A stretch of DNA of 64,000 nt. Source: Grimontia celer (GTDB lineage Bacteria; Pseudomonadota; Gammaproteobacteria; Enterobacterales; Vibrionaceae). Positions within the stretch are counted from its first letter, which is position 1. Every line of letters begins with the position of its first letter. A program made the translations under genes and the position numbers. Positions 27,389-35,653 of this stretch are shown here, one piece after another. The stretch spans positions 1,781,125-1,845,124 of the forward strand of contig NZ_FIZX01000002.1 in the NCBI RefSeq assembly GCF_900055185.1. Reading direction: 5' to 3'. The notes beneath the pieces were generated by a model, which saw nothing but the letters and a program-made list of their open reading frames with translations, did not search any database and had not been told where the DNA came from.

Positions 27389-27703
27389 GTGATTATTTTT
27401 AACATTGATTCAGCCGCACTTATCGGTCCCTTGCTGAAAAACAACGCTTTCGAACAAGGCATTGCCCTTTACTTTAACGACGGAAAGTCCAACCGCCGCG
27501 TAAAAAGCTGTCGCGAAATTCATGAAGAATTTGAAGGAAATGGCATGTTCACCAGTGTGTTCATGGGCTTTCGCCTTACTTTTACAGATGGTCAGGAACT
27601 CCACATCCACGCAGATAGCAATCAAGCAGCCAAACTGCTCGGTCAGCCTTATCAAATCAACAACACGGCCTCAAAAGACTTGGTGGATTGGGTGCTAGGG
27701 TAA
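27389..27703 (+). CDS. Small protein of unknown function
   Basis: A 104-residue soluble alpha/beta protein starting IIFNIDSAALIGPLLKNNAF from a GTG at 27389 with only a weak GGA upstream. Hydrophobic strands alternate with charged turns, and a FRLTFTDGQELHIHAD strand lies near residue 65. No signal or membrane segment. It is followed by a strong terminator, which supports a real transcript. I do not recognise the family. Confidence 0.55.
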   Translation: MIIFNIDSAALIGPLLKNNAFEQGIALYFNDGKSNRRVKSCREIHEEFEGNGMFTSVFMGFRLTFTDGQELHIHADSNQAAKLLGQPYQINNTASKDLVDWVLG

Positions 27704-27729
27704 AAAACCATTCCTAGAAACAATCAGCA

Positions 27730-27762
27730 AAGCCGCCAGGTCATTTATCTGGCGGCTTTTTT
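27730..27762 (+). terminator. Intrinsic terminator
   Basis: AAGCCGCCAG-gtcatttat-CTGGCGGCTT with a following T run. Confidence 0.88.
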
Positions 27763-27831
27763 CTTTTCATACGCCGAGCAAATGAAGGGCTGACCTTGAT
27801 TAAGAAGAAAGGTTGAAAATTCAATTTCATC

Positions 27832-27850
27832 TAATAAGTAATGCTTATTA
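27832..27850. promoter_or_regulatory. Palindrome TAATAAG-TAATG-CTTATTA upstream of the autotransporter
   Basis: A perfect 7-bp inverted repeat with a 5-base centre, 137 bases before the YadA-like start. It could be an operator; the binding protein is unknown. Confidence 0.4.
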
Positions 27851-27986
27851 CCGACATCACCACACCTACTTAGAAAGGGTGCTCTCCCGTCCGTAGACTT
27901 GCAGTCAAAGATAAGGAATCACAACGAGTTATACACTCGATGCAAGGATGCTCTCGCTGATTGAAACTTACTAAGAGAGCAAATTT

Positions 27987-28742
27987 ATGAAAAAGACTGT
28001 AATCGCACTTTCGCTTGCTGGCCTGTTTTCTGCTGGCGCAATGGCAAACTCTATCAATATTGACATCGACAACAGCGTGCCACACGTACCTGGGAACGGT
28101 ATTGAAATTCCTGTAGAGCGCCCGCAGCCTGTTGACCCAGGCTTCGGCGTTAAACCCGATAGCAATGTGCCAGATCGTAATGGCCCAAACTATACGCCAC
28201 AGCGCCCTCAACCTGCTGACCCAGACTTCGGTGTCACTCCGGATAGCAACGTACCAGACCGTGATGGTCCAAATTATACGCCAGAACGCCCTCAGCCAGC
28301 TGATCCAGACTTCGGTGTAGATGTAGACTCTACACCTGACCGTCCAGAGCCAGCAGACCCTGATTTTGGTGTAGACCCAACGCAGCCAGAAAACCCTATC
28401 GTCATTGATCCTGAGTTTGGTGTTACACCTACTTCAGATCGTGAACTCATTGCTGACTTACAGCAGCAAATGAACGAACGCTTTGCTGAGATGGAAGAGC
28501 ACATGGATGGCGTTCGAGCAGGTATGCACGCTATTACTAATGCACGCCCATTTGTGACCGAAGGTGAATTTGCAATCGGTGCCGGTGTGGGCTTCTCAGG
28601 CAGCAAAGAAGCCTTGGCTATCGGTGGTGCTTACGGCTTCAACGAGAAAATCAGTGTTTCAGGCACCTTCCACTACGAAACATCTGGCAAGGTATCTGGT
28701 TCAGAAGTTGCTGGCGGTGTCGGCATCCAATACAAGTTTTAA
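27987..28742 (+). CDS. Short YadA-like trimeric autotransporter with Pro/Asp-rich repeats
   Basis: A 251-residue protein: signal peptide 1-20 (ends GAMA), a repeat passenger (45-151), a short coiled coil (about 152-183, LIADLQQQMNERFAEMEEHM) and a YadA-type beta anchor (about 184-251; EGEFAIGAGVGFSGSKEALA ending in QYKF with C-terminal Phe). The passenger has two 28-residue units RPQPADPDFGV...NYTPE, then two 18-residue units and a partial. Anchors of this size form a 12-strand barrel from three chains. The passenger has no adhesin head, so it may be a stalk or a small coat protein. TAAGAGAGC lies eight bases upstream of the ATG. Confidence 0.75.
   Translation: MKKTVIALSLAGLFSAGAMANSINIDIDNSVPHVPGNGIEIPVERPQPVDPGFGVKPDSNVPDRNGPNYTPQRPQPADPDFGVTPDSNVPDRDGPNYTPERPQPADPDFGVDVDSTPDRPEPADPDFGVDPTQPENPIVIDPEFGVTPTSDRELIADLQQQMNERFAEMEEHMDGVRAGMHAITNARPFVTEGEFAIGAGVGFSGSKEALAIGGAYGFNEKISVSGTFHYETSGKVSGSEVAGGVGIQYKF
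28119..28439 (+). repeat. Tandem coding repeat in the autotransporter
   Basis: Units of 84, 84, 54, 54 and about 45 bases encode RPQPxDPxFGV-type blocks. The first two units are nearly the same at DNA level, so copy number could vary by slippage. Confidence 0.8.
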
Positions 28743-28760
28743 GTTCTCTCAGCGAACTTA

Positions 28761-28790
28761 GGCCCCGGAGACGGGGCCGCTTTGTTTTCC
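28761..28790 (+). terminator. Intrinsic terminator of the autotransporter gene
   Basis: GGCCCC-ggagac-GGGGCC followed by GCTTTGTTTT. Confidence 0.75.
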
Positions 28791-28903
28791 CCCATTTTCA
28801 TCCCACTAGCCCCCCCTTTTGATTTTTCCTACATAATGCTAGCTTGACCCGACTATAGGATCAGGGTTCACGATGCCTGTTCTTTCAGCCAAACGGTGTT
28901 TTT

Positions 28904-29413
28904 ATGTTGACAGTTACCCAACTCGCACGGGAGTTTAATATCTCACGTGCCACCATTCTTTATTACGAAAGAGAAGGCCTCCTGACACCTGCCTGTCGAA
29001 GTGATAATGGCTATCGCTGGTACGGAAAAAAGGAGGTTGAACGGTTAAGGAATATCGCGGCTTATCGTGCTTATGGGTTACCGGTTTCCAGCATTCGAAC
29101 ATTGCTTGAGCAGAAAGATATGGATCAGGCTCAGATCCTCAAAACGCATTTCCATGCGCTTGAGAATGAAATCCAGAACCTGAAAGCGCAGCAGAAAGCG
29201 ATTGTCGCGCTGCTGCATGCACCCCATCTTTTGGAGGAAAACATCGTGAATAAAGAACGTTGGACACAGATTATGGCCGCAGCCGGATTTTCGGAAAATG
29301 ACATGGTCAAATGGCATCAGAAATTCGAAGAAATGGAGCCTGCTGAACACCAGAAGTTTTTGGAATCACTTGGCATTGGGGCGGATGAAATAACCCGAAT
29401 CCGTGCACTGTAG
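28904..29413 (+). CDS. MerR-family transcriptional regulator
   Basis: A 169-residue regulator. Residues 1-70 are a MerR winged helix-turn-helix (TVTQLAREFNISRATILYYE, then RSDNGYRWYGKKEVERL), followed by a dimerisation coiled coil (about 85-120) and an extra helical part ending LGIGADEITRIRAL that resembles the effector region of TipAL-like members. There is no Cys pattern for metals in the C-terminal part. The target is not obvious; the next gene is convergent. The ribosome site is weak. Confidence 0.85.
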   Translation: MLTVTQLAREFNISRATILYYEREGLLTPACRSDNGYRWYGKKEVERLRNIAAYRAYGLPVSSIRTLLEQKDMDQAQILKTHFHALENEIQNLKAQQKAIVALLHAPHLLEENIVNKERWTQIMAAAGFSENDMVKWHQKFEEMEPAEHQKFLESLGIGADEITRIRAL

Positions 29414-29423
29414 GTGAATAACC

Positions 29424-29446
29424 AAACCCGCCTTGCAGGCGGGTTT
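29424..29446. terminator. Bidirectional intrinsic terminator
   Basis: AAACCCGCC-TTGCA-GGCGGGTTTT between the convergent MerR and methyltransferase genes. Confidence 0.85.
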
Positions 29447-29451
29447 TCATT

Positions 29452-30201
29452 TTACTCGGTATTCCGGCCAGCATAAAAGACGAACTCAAGCGGAATGACC
29501 CTCGCCTTTTCATCGGCAGACCAATAAGTTTCAATCTGCTCGTAAGCAACATCAAGAAATGCCTCGCCATGTTCCTCAATGCACCGTCGGGTGGCAGAGA
29601 ACGTCTTAATAAAATCGAAGAATTGATCGAGGTTCCATTCAACCTTCATCTCAAATTTTGGTGAACTCAGTCCTTCAAAAGGAAACTCCACATCCTTGTA
29701 GTGACCGGTCAGAAGTGAATTTTGGGTCGCCCAGTAAGGCGCAATCACATTGAGAATTTGATCGTGGAAAATTCTCTCTATTTCATATGGCAACACTGGC
29801 CATATATATCCCCAAGCAGCGAATACACCACCTGGCTTCAATACACGTTTAACTTCCGGCCAGAAAACGGGGAAATCGAACCAATGGAGAGCCTGAGCCA
29901 CACATACCAAATCAAAGCTATCGTCAGGGAAATCTGTGCTTTCCGATGGCATAACACGGTAAATGACGTTGTCGAACCGTTTTGCATTCGCAATTTGCTG
30001 GTCGCTGACATCCGTCGCTATGACACCTTCAAAACAATGTGACAACCCTTCTGACACCTGGCCGTTTCCACAAGCACAATCCCATGCTTTAAGGTTCGAT
30101 GGAGAGATACTTACCAGATAGCGATAAATCTCATCGGGATAAACGGGCCTCGCTTTCTCGTATAGATCTGATTTGTCGTTAAACAGGCTATGTATTTTCA
30201 T
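29452..30201 (-). CDS. SAM-dependent methyltransferase
   Basis: A 249-residue class I methyltransferase. Motif I is AWDCACGNGQVSEGL (about 39-53), the acidic loop VIATDVSDQQI follows, then motif post-I FDLVCVAQALHWFD and motif III VKRVLKPGGVFAAWGY. The YEKARPVYPDEIYRYL start is typical of the small-molecule branch that includes yeast Crg1/Tmt1-type and UbiE-like enzymes. The substrate is unknown. AAAGGAGTGAGGAA precedes the ATG. It follows the GST gene after 12 bases, so the two are probably co-transcribed. Confidence 0.87.
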   Translation of the reverse strand: MKIHSLFNDKSDLYEKARPVYPDEIYRYLVSISPSNLKAWDCACGNGQVSEGLSHCFEGVIATDVSDQQIANAKRFDNVIYRVMPSESTDFPDDSFDLVCVAQALHWFDFPVFWPEVKRVLKPGGVFAAWGYIWPVLPYEIERIFHDQILNVIAPYWATQNSLLTGHYKDVEFPFEGLSSPKFEMKVEWNLDQFFDFIKTFSATRRCIEEHGEAFLDVAYEQIETYWSADEKARVIPLEFVFYAGRNTE

Positions 30202-30213
30202 TTCCTCACTCCT

Positions 30214-30852
30214 TTAGCGATAGATGTCCAAGTTGGTTCCTTCCAATGCGCTTGCCTGCACAACTGATGGCCGTTTTGCCATTGCCTTCAGATACTGGCC
30301 TAAGTGAAGAAAAGAGAGCGGCGGTCTAGGCAAATCGCTCCCCCAATGAGAAAGCATGAACAGAAAGAAATCACACATACTGACCCGGTTTCCAACTAGA
30401 AAGTCTTTTCCTTCCAGTGCGCTATCGATCAAAGCAAACATTTCTGTGATTCGGTCTTCTTGTGCACTTTTGATCGCCGCCACTTCATTGACGTTCTCTG
30501 TATGTCTTTGCGGGTAGAAATAGACCATTAGCTCAGATTGAAGCGAGGATGTCAGGTAGAACAACCATTGGAAAAACGAAGCTCTCTCAGAACTTCCAAG
30601 TTCAGGAATTAGACAAGACTGCGGGTGTTTTTCACATAGGTGCAGTCCGATAGCTGCACTTTCATGAATCACTCGTTCATTATCGACAAGCACTGGAATG
30701 CGCCCTGTCGGATTGAGTTTCAGATAGCTTTCGGATTTCTGAGCATTGGCCTTTCTGTCGACCAATATCAGCTCATAGGGCAATCCTATTTCCACCATCA
30801 ACATGTGGGGCGCCCAACTTGCATTACGTGGATAGTAAAAGAGCTTATACAA
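30214..30852 (-). CDS. Glutathione S-transferase family protein
   Basis: A 212-residue GST. The N-terminal thioredoxin-like domain has the substrate motif YLKLNPTGRIPVLVDNERVI and the glutathione-binding HESAAIGLHL; the C-terminal helical domain includes LEGKDFLVGNRVSMCDFFLF. It conjugates or reduces electrophiles in the cytoplasm. The start is a TTG at 30852, needed to keep the first strand KLFYYPRNASWAPHM. First of a probable pair with the methyltransferase. Confidence 0.88.
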   Translation of the reverse strand: MYKLFYYPRNASWAPHMLMVEIGLPYELILVDRKANAQKSESYLKLNPTGRIPVLVDNERVIHESAAIGLHLCEKHPQSCLIPELGSSERASFFQWLFYLTSSLQSELMVYFYPQRHTENVNEVAAIKSAQEDRITEMFALIDSALEGKDFLVGNRVSMCDFFLFMLSHWGSDLPRPPLSFLHLGQYLKAMAKRPSVVQASALEGTNLDIYR

Positions 30853-30951
30853 AGCGATGTCCCGGGTAGCTGCTATGTGTATGAATCATAACACCGAAGC
30901 ATAAGGCGTTGATTTATCGGGAAAGGAACATTCATCACAACTCGCAAATAG

Positions 30952-30979
30952 AAAAGGCAGGTATATACTCCTGCCTTTT
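30952..30979 (-). terminator. Intrinsic terminator of the small exported peptide gene
   Basis: AAAAGGCAG-gtatatactc-CTGCCTTTT, 21 bases after the stop of the small gene at 31001-31138. Confidence 0.8.
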
Positions 30980-31000
30980 CATCAATCGCGCGTTTCAATC

Positions 31001-31138
31001 TCAGTGATGGCTACCGTGATCGCAACCAAACAAGGACATTTCTGGCATTTCCAACCCGTGCGTCCAATGCGTATCGAAAGCAAAAGCGGTGCCCATCAAA
31101 CCAAACAATACCAAAGCGGCAATCGCTAATTTTTTCAT
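31001..31138 (-). CDS. Small exported His-rich peptide
   Basis: A 45-codon gene. The first 20 residues (MKKLAIAALVLFGLMGTAFA) are an ideal signal peptide with an AFA cleavage site. The mature 25-residue peptide contains HWTHG and ends CDHGSHH, with five His and one Cys, which suggests metal binding in the periplasm. AAGGAATAACTCA precedes the ATG and a strong terminator follows the stop, so it is a complete transcription unit. I do not recognise a family. It stands alone between the GST and the hydrolase genes. Confidence 0.7.
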   Translation of the reverse strand: MKKLAIAALVLFGLMGTAFAFDTHWTHGLEMPEMSLFGCDHGSHH

Positions 31139-31231
31139 TGAGTTATTCCTTCTTATTCATGCTCAACAATACGCGCAAGTATCGTGATTTTTTCAGGAAA
31201 AAGAAGGCGCTTTACTTAGCTTTACCTTGCT

Positions 31232-32161
31232 TTACGCTTGGTGAAATTGAAGGAATTGCTTCGCCGTTTGGGAAGGAGCTTCAATCATCGGAAGATGCCC
31301 CATATCCTTCATCACTTGTACTTCTGATTGAGGGACTAATTTACCGAGGATGTCAGCTCCGGCAACGTGCAGTACACGGTCGTTATCTCCCCAGGTAATC
31401 AGCGTTGGCTTATGAAAGCCTTCAAGCACAGTATCCAACGGCACAGTGAAATGAACCTGTCCATCATCGATGTGGTGGATCTGCTGGAAGATTTGGCTGT
31501 TTAACGGAAAGCTAACCTGAGCTCTTTTGGCCAGCTCTTTGATGATAAAACCGGGAATAAATGGCGGCTTGTGAAATGCGAAGGCCAAAAGCTCTTTGTA
31601 TTGCTCGGCATCACCCACCAGCACTGCAGGACGCTCTTGCTGGCGCAACATGGCAAACATCTCACTGTCTGGTGAAGTGGCGACGCCTAACGGGTTTAGA
31701 AGCCACAAACTCAGTACTTGTTCAGGGTGCTCCACTGCATAATTTCCCGCAATATAACCTCCCATTGAATTGCCACCAATGTGAAACTCTGACAGGCCAA
31801 TAGCTTCTACAAATGCTTTCAGACGCTCTACCTGAGCAGGTACATCGTAGTTTAAATCAGGTTGCTTGAGGCTCTCGCCAAACCCGGGAAGATCTGGCGC
31901 TATAACCCGATACTTGCCAGTGAGGTGTTTCGACATTCGTACCCAGTTGTCTTTATCGGCGCCAAAGCCATGAAGTAGCAAGAGAGGTGTACCCGAGCCA
32001 CCTTCCAAATAGCGAACTTCCCCTTCGGAAATAGTGGTCGTTTTAAGCACAAGGCCTGCCATTTTCCTTTCGGTGGCAACACCCCATTCAAAACGTTTTT
32101 CAGCAGGCGTCATCACATAGGCGATAACAAGCAGCAATATAAATACGAGGATATAAAACAC
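31232..32161 (-). CDS. Alpha/beta-fold hydrolase, membrane-anchored
   Basis: A 309-residue hydrolase with an N-terminal helix (about 1-16) that should anchor it to the inner membrane. The oxyanion strand is LLLLHGFGADKDNW, the nucleophile elbow GNSMGG (about residue 136), the acid GDNDRVL and the catalytic His MGHLPMIEAP. It resembles MhpC-type and lipase-like esterases. GTG start at 32161 with AGGGACGG upstream. Substrate unknown; single-gene unit. Confidence 0.87.
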   Translation of the reverse strand: MFYILVFILLLVIAYVMTPAEKRFEWGVATERKMAGLVLKTTTISEGEVRYLEGGSGTPLLLLHGFGADKDNWVRMSKHLTGKYRVIAPDLPGFGESLKQPDLNYDVPAQVERLKAFVEAIGLSEFHIGGNSMGGYIAGNYAVEHPEQVLSLWLLNPLGVATSPDSEMFAMLRQQERPAVLVGDAEQYKELLAFAFHKPPFIPGFIIKELAKRAQVSFPLNSQIFQQIHHIDDGQVHFTVPLDTVLEGFHKPTLITWGDNDRVLHVAGADILGKLVPQSEVQVMKDMGHLPMIEAPSQTAKQFLQFHQA

Positions 32162-32271
32162 GTTGTCCGTCCCTGTTATTGAAGTTTTTATTGCTCTTCA
32201 TCGTCCGGATTTTGAGCATGAGCTTCAGCATAGCCGATCAACAGGGACGTTAACGTTGAAAGAAGTCGGGT

Positions 32272-32712
32272 TTATTCTACTTGGTCCAAGTAATCCCCAT
32301 AACCTGCCGCTTCCATTTCCGCCTTGGGAATAAAGCGTAGAGATGCGGAGTTAATGCAGTAGCGTAAGCCCCCTTGATCTTTAGGACCGTCAGTAAACAC
32401 ATGCCCTAAGTGGCTGTCACCATGCTTGGAACGCACTTCAACGCGTCGCATGCCGTGACTGGTATCAAAGTGCTCTGTGACATGTTCTTTGATGATGGGT
32501 TTTGAAAACGAGGGCCATCCACAACCTGAGCTGAACTTTGCAGAGGAGGAAAACAACGGCTCGCCAGAAACGATATCGACATAAATGCCTGATTCAAAAT
32601 GGCGGTTGTACTCCCCTGAAAACGGGCGCTCCGTGCCGTTTTCCTGTGTCACGCGATACTGCTCTTCGGTGAGCTTATCAATCGCGTCCTGATCTTTAGA
32701 GTAAGTCGTCAT
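32272..32712 (-). CDS. msrB: Peptide methionine-R-sulfoxide reductase
   Basis: A 146-residue MsrB. It reduces the R form of methionine sulfoxide in proteins. Visible motifs are [35 protein letters not shown] and the catalytic Cys in [11 protein letters not shown]. The two CxxC zinc pairs of the zinc-type enzymes are absent (GEPLF and HGDSH in place), so this is the zinc-free form, which is common. The Cys in SGCGWPSF can serve as the resolving residue. Start taken at ATG 32712 rather than the TTG four codons earlier. Confidence 0.93.
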   Translation of the reverse strand: MTTYSKDQDAIDKLTEEQYRVTQENGTERPFSGEYNRHFESGIYVDIVSGEPLFSSSAKFSSGCGWPSFSKPIIKEHVTEHFDTSHGMRRVEVRSKHGDSHLGHVFTDGPKDQGGLRYCINSASLRFIPKAEMEAAGYGDYLDQVE

Positions 32713-33017
32713 TTCAGTATCCAATGGTTTAGTAATGTCTCAAAAACCTAGATACCAGAACTGGTATATTTTTGGCACCTTTCTAACCAAAAAATGATCG
32801 AGGTTGATTCGCTGAGTGATTCCCGTGATTGTCTGGGTTCATTTACTGCAAATAAAAAGTGCTTTTTCGTGAAAAGAACCTTGAGTAACACTTTCCATTA
32901 ATCCCTTCTGATAACAATGATTTATCTTAACGAGCCTTCCCACGTATTATGGGCAGGTCCTGAACAGAAAGGTGACAGTAACCAGGCCTGTTTTGGGGCA
33001 GGTCGCACCCCACAGAA
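32713..33017. other. Intergenic region, 305 bp
   Basis: Promoter region of msrB; the rest, up to the end of the acetyltransferase gene, shows no gene or clear terminator. Confidence 0.45.
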
Positions 33018-33680
33018 TTACGCTGAGACGAGCGAGTGACTAACCGCGTAGTCCCAAACTGTCTCAACACCTCCTTCAACCAGCATCGGGATCGCCTTCT
33101 CTATATGCTCTTGCGGCCAATCCCACCAGCGCATGACTTCCAGCTTTTCAATTTCTGTATCAGTGAAGCGCTGTCTAATGACTTTCGCAGGATTACCTGC
33201 TGCCACTGCATAGGCAGGAACATCTGAGGCGACCACCGACTTAGCACCGATAATCGCGCCGTTACCAATCGTCACACCAGGCATCACGGTCACTTCAAAA
33301 CCCAACCAGACGTCGTTACCCACCACAATGTCTTTGTATTGCTTAAAGGGGTAATCGGTCAGTGGTTTGGCTTCTGCCCACTTACCGCCAAACACCGCAA
33401 ACGGAAAAGTGGTTACCCCTTGGGTTGCATGGTTTGCGTCAGCCATGATGAATTTGGTGCCATGGGCAATGGCGCTGTATTTTCCTATTCGTAGGGATGT
33501 ACCTGAAAACCCAAAGTTGTACAGCACATTGTTTTCAAGGAATTTAGTTGGGTCTTCGAAATCGCTGTAATAGCTGAATTCACCTACCTCGACATTCCTT
33601 ACATCGCTCTGGGCTATCAAGGGTTTAAGGAGAAGAGTGTTGGTAAAGCCTTCGATGGGATAGAGTTTGTCAGAATTCAT
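33018..33680 (-). CDS. Hexapeptide acetyltransferase of the CatB/Vat type
   Basis: A 220-residue left-handed beta-helix enzyme. The CatB/Vat layout is clear: VGEFSYYSDFEDPTKF, SLRIGKYSAIAHGTKFIMAD with ANHATQGVTTFPF (the loop with the catalytic His), VGNDVWLGFEVTVMPGV, IGNGAIIGAKSVV, AAGNPAKVIRQRF and MRWWDWP. Such enzymes use acetyl-CoA to acetylate chloramphenicol, streptogramins or sugars. Chromosomal copies often have other roles, so resistance is not implied. Single gene. Confidence 0.87.
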   Translation of the reverse strand: MNSDKLYPIEGFTNTLLLKPLIAQSDVRNVEVGEFSYYSDFEDPTKFLENNVLYNFGFSGTSLRIGKYSAIAHGTKFIMADANHATQGVTTFPFAVFGGKWAEAKPLTDYPFKQYKDIVVGNDVWLGFEVTVMPGVTIGNGAIIGAKSVVASDVPAYAVAAGNPAKVIRQRFTDTEIEKLEVMRWWDWPQEHIEKAIPMLVEGGVETVWDYAVSHSLVSA

Positions 33681-33775
33681 TCAGTGCCTCAGAGAATGCG
33701 AAAACAGGGAGGGCATTTGGTGCAATCAAAGCACTGAATTTACGGGCTAGCAAGCAATACTTGATGAGTTTTGAA

Positions 33776-34228
33776 TCACCCGTTCCTTCGTACTTTATAA
33801 GTTGTCAGTGCTGACTCTACCTGACTTTCTGCCGTCGTCTCTGGAAACAGGAAATAGCTGGGAGCAATAATCCTTGCGCTGGATTCTATTTTCACTTCAA
33901 AGATATTTTTAATCGGGTATCTTTCGTCAGCCAGCTTTCGAAGTTCAGCCAAATACCCCTTCCATTCCGCACTTGCAGCATCAATCACTCTCGCTGTGCC
34001 TTTCACCTTGAATCCACGCTGTTCGAAAACGTCGATAAAGGAAACGCATACCTTGTTGTTGACCTGAATGTTCTTTTCACTGACGGGTGACGCGACATTC
34101 GCGATGAGTAGGGTTTCATTATCAAGCGCTGCAAAAAGCTCCTTCGGCGACACATTGGGCATCAAACCTTCATCGACTGTCGCCAGCCAGCAAAGTACGC
34201 TTTTGTCTGCATATTCTTTAATCGTCAT
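33776..34228 (-). CDS. Pyridoxamine-phosphate-oxidase-like flavin/heme-binding protein
   Basis: A 150-residue split-barrel protein: SVLCWLATVDEGLMPNVSPK, then ETLLIANVASPVSEKNIQVN and VCVSFIDVFEQRGFKVKGTA. This layout is the small PNPOx-like family that binds FMN, F420 or heme, often used in general detoxification. AGGAGGCTAAA precedes the ATG. Situated beside the RclR-like regulator, but transcribed separately from it with a 156-base gap. Confidence 0.8.
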   Translation of the reverse strand: MTIKEYADKSVLCWLATVDEGLMPNVSPKELFAALDNETLLIANVASPVSEKNIQVNNKVCVSFIDVFEQRGFKVKGTARVIDAASAEWKGYLAELRKLADERYPIKNIFEVKIESSARIIAPSYFLFPETTAESQVESALTTYKVRRNG

Positions 34229-34384
34229 TTTAGCCTCCTAATTCCCATCGCTGACATCTTATAAATACCCTCTTCTCTACGACCATTCTCTTGCATGTAC
34301 GGCAGAGAACAATGCCCCACTTCTTTGAATTCAATTAAAAAATTGTCATGGTGACAATTGGACAGGGCACTATTGAGCAGGGTG

Positions 34385-35233
34385 CTACTGGGTCCGAAAC
34401 CGCTTAGGCGTGGTTCCCGAATGTTTTTTAAAGGTGAGCGTAAAAGCGCGCTCCGATTCGTAACCCACCTGTTCTGCAATCTCGTAAATCGGCAGCAGAG
34501 ATTCTCGCAGTAGTTCCTGGGCTTTTTGCATTCGAAGGTTGGTGAGATAACCAAACATGGGCTGACCGACCAACGATGAAAATCGGTTGGCAAACGCCGC
34601 CCGGGACATGCCTATTTGACTGGCGATTGATTCCAGCGTCCAACTTTGCTCTGGGTTGTCATGAAGAAGCTGTAGCGCGCGGGAAATGCGTTTGTCGTTC
34701 AGCGCATCCAGAAATGGGCTCGATTGTTCACGTCCAAAGTTAATGCGAATGAGTTCGACAAGAATGATCTCAGTGAGTTTGTTGACGATAAGCTCAGAGC
34801 CTGGCCCTTGCGACATATATTCGGCGCTTAGCTGATCAAAAGTGCTGCGCAGCCAAGGATGATTGGCAAAGTCTTTATCTCGCACAATTGTGATGCGGGG
34901 AAACACATCCATCAGAGGCGTTGTCGCAGCACGCGAAAAGCTGAATGAACCGCAGAGCAGCAGTGTCGTGTCATTCAGATCCGGCTTTCCCTTTTCCGGA
35001 GACTGGCTGGAAAGCTCATGGTTTTGCCCAGGGCCTAGGAAGATCAAATCCCCCGCTTCCAGCTTTTCAATCTGTCCATCGATGTTTGCCCAGCAGGCAC
35101 CACGACGAATCATGTGGAAGCTGGCGTAATCCAGATCTTGAAAGGTTTTCGTCCACGGCGCTTCTACCTGACTGCAGAAATACACACTGCCTACCACCCG
35201 AATGGCACGGAGGATATCGCTCATCACTTCCAT
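34385..35233 (-). CDS. AraC-family regulator with cupin domain, RclR-like
   Basis: A 282-residue activator. Residues about 10-170 are a cupin sensor (LEAGDLIFLGPGQNHEL), and about 180-280 hold two helix-turn-helix units (LESIASQIGMSRAAFANRFS and EIAEQVGYESERAFTLTFKK). Cys20 and Cys94 (LLLCGSF) fall at places equivalent to the two cysteines by which E. coli RclR senses hypochlorite, which suggests a similar oxidant sensor. It is divergent from the grx-DUF417 pair with 109 bases between, the classic AraC layout. Start ATG 35233 has AGGG seven bases upstream; ATG 35224 is possible. Confidence 0.82.
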   Translation of the reverse strand: MEVMSDILRAIRVVGSVYFCSQVEAPWTKTFQDLDYASFHMIRRGACWANIDGQIEKLEAGDLIFLGPGQNHELSSQSPEKGKPDLNDTTLLLCGSFSFSRAATTPLMDVFPRITIVRDKDFANHPWLRSTFDQLSAEYMSQGPGSELIVNKLTEIILVELIRINFGREQSSPFLDALNDKRISRALQLLHDNPEQSWTLESIASQIGMSRAAFANRFSSLVGQPMFGYLTNLRMQKAQELLRESLLPIYEIAEQVGYESERAFTLTFKKHSGTTPKRFRTQ

Positions 35234-35342
35234 TGATAGCCCTACTGTACGATCGATGTATTTATTCAAGATTATTGTGCATAGATAGTCCTGAGCGCAA
35301 CACCTAAAGTAAAGCCATACACAAACACAACGGAGCAAGACC

Positions 35343-35612
35343 ATGCCGAAGATTGAAATCTACACCAAGAGCTACTGCCCTCATTGCCGAGCAGCAAAAC
35401 AGACACTGGGGCGCATGGGAATCGCTTATCGCGAAATTGAAGTCAGTGACGACGCAACCTTGTTTAACGAAATGAAAACAAGGAGCCAACGCCGCACAGT
35501 GCCACAGGTTTTTGTCGGAGACGTGCATGTCGGCGGTAATGACGACTTGCAACGCGCCATCAGAAACGGGCAATTCGAAAAGATTCTGGAAAGCCAAACC
35601 AACGCGGTTTAA
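35343..35612 (+). CDS. Glutaredoxin (GrxC-like)
   Basis: An 89-residue glutaredoxin with active site YCPHC (residues 11-15), the glutathione-binding TVPQVFVGD (cis-Pro) and VGGNDDL. It reduces disulfides and glutathionylated proteins with glutathione. CGGAGCAAGACC precedes the ATG. First gene of a pair with the DUF417 membrane protein, opposite an RclR-like regulator, so a role in recovery from oxidant or chlorine stress is likely. Confidence 0.92.
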   Translation: MPKIEIYTKSYCPHCRAAKQTLGRMGIAYREIEVSDDATLFNEMKTRSQRRTVPQVFVGDVHVGGNDDLQRAIRNGQFEKILESQTNAV

Positions 35613-35653
35613 TCAAAAAAATAAGACGACATACAAGTTTAAGGAGAAGCATC

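Noticed and set aside
28119..28439. CRISPR-like array
   Set aside because: The periodic DNA is the coding repeat of the autotransporter; units are in frame and lack spacers.
33018..33680. CatB-like gene as evidence of an integron cassette
   Set aside because: No attC-like repeats, integrase or cassette-like neighbours; it sits in ordinary chromosomal context.
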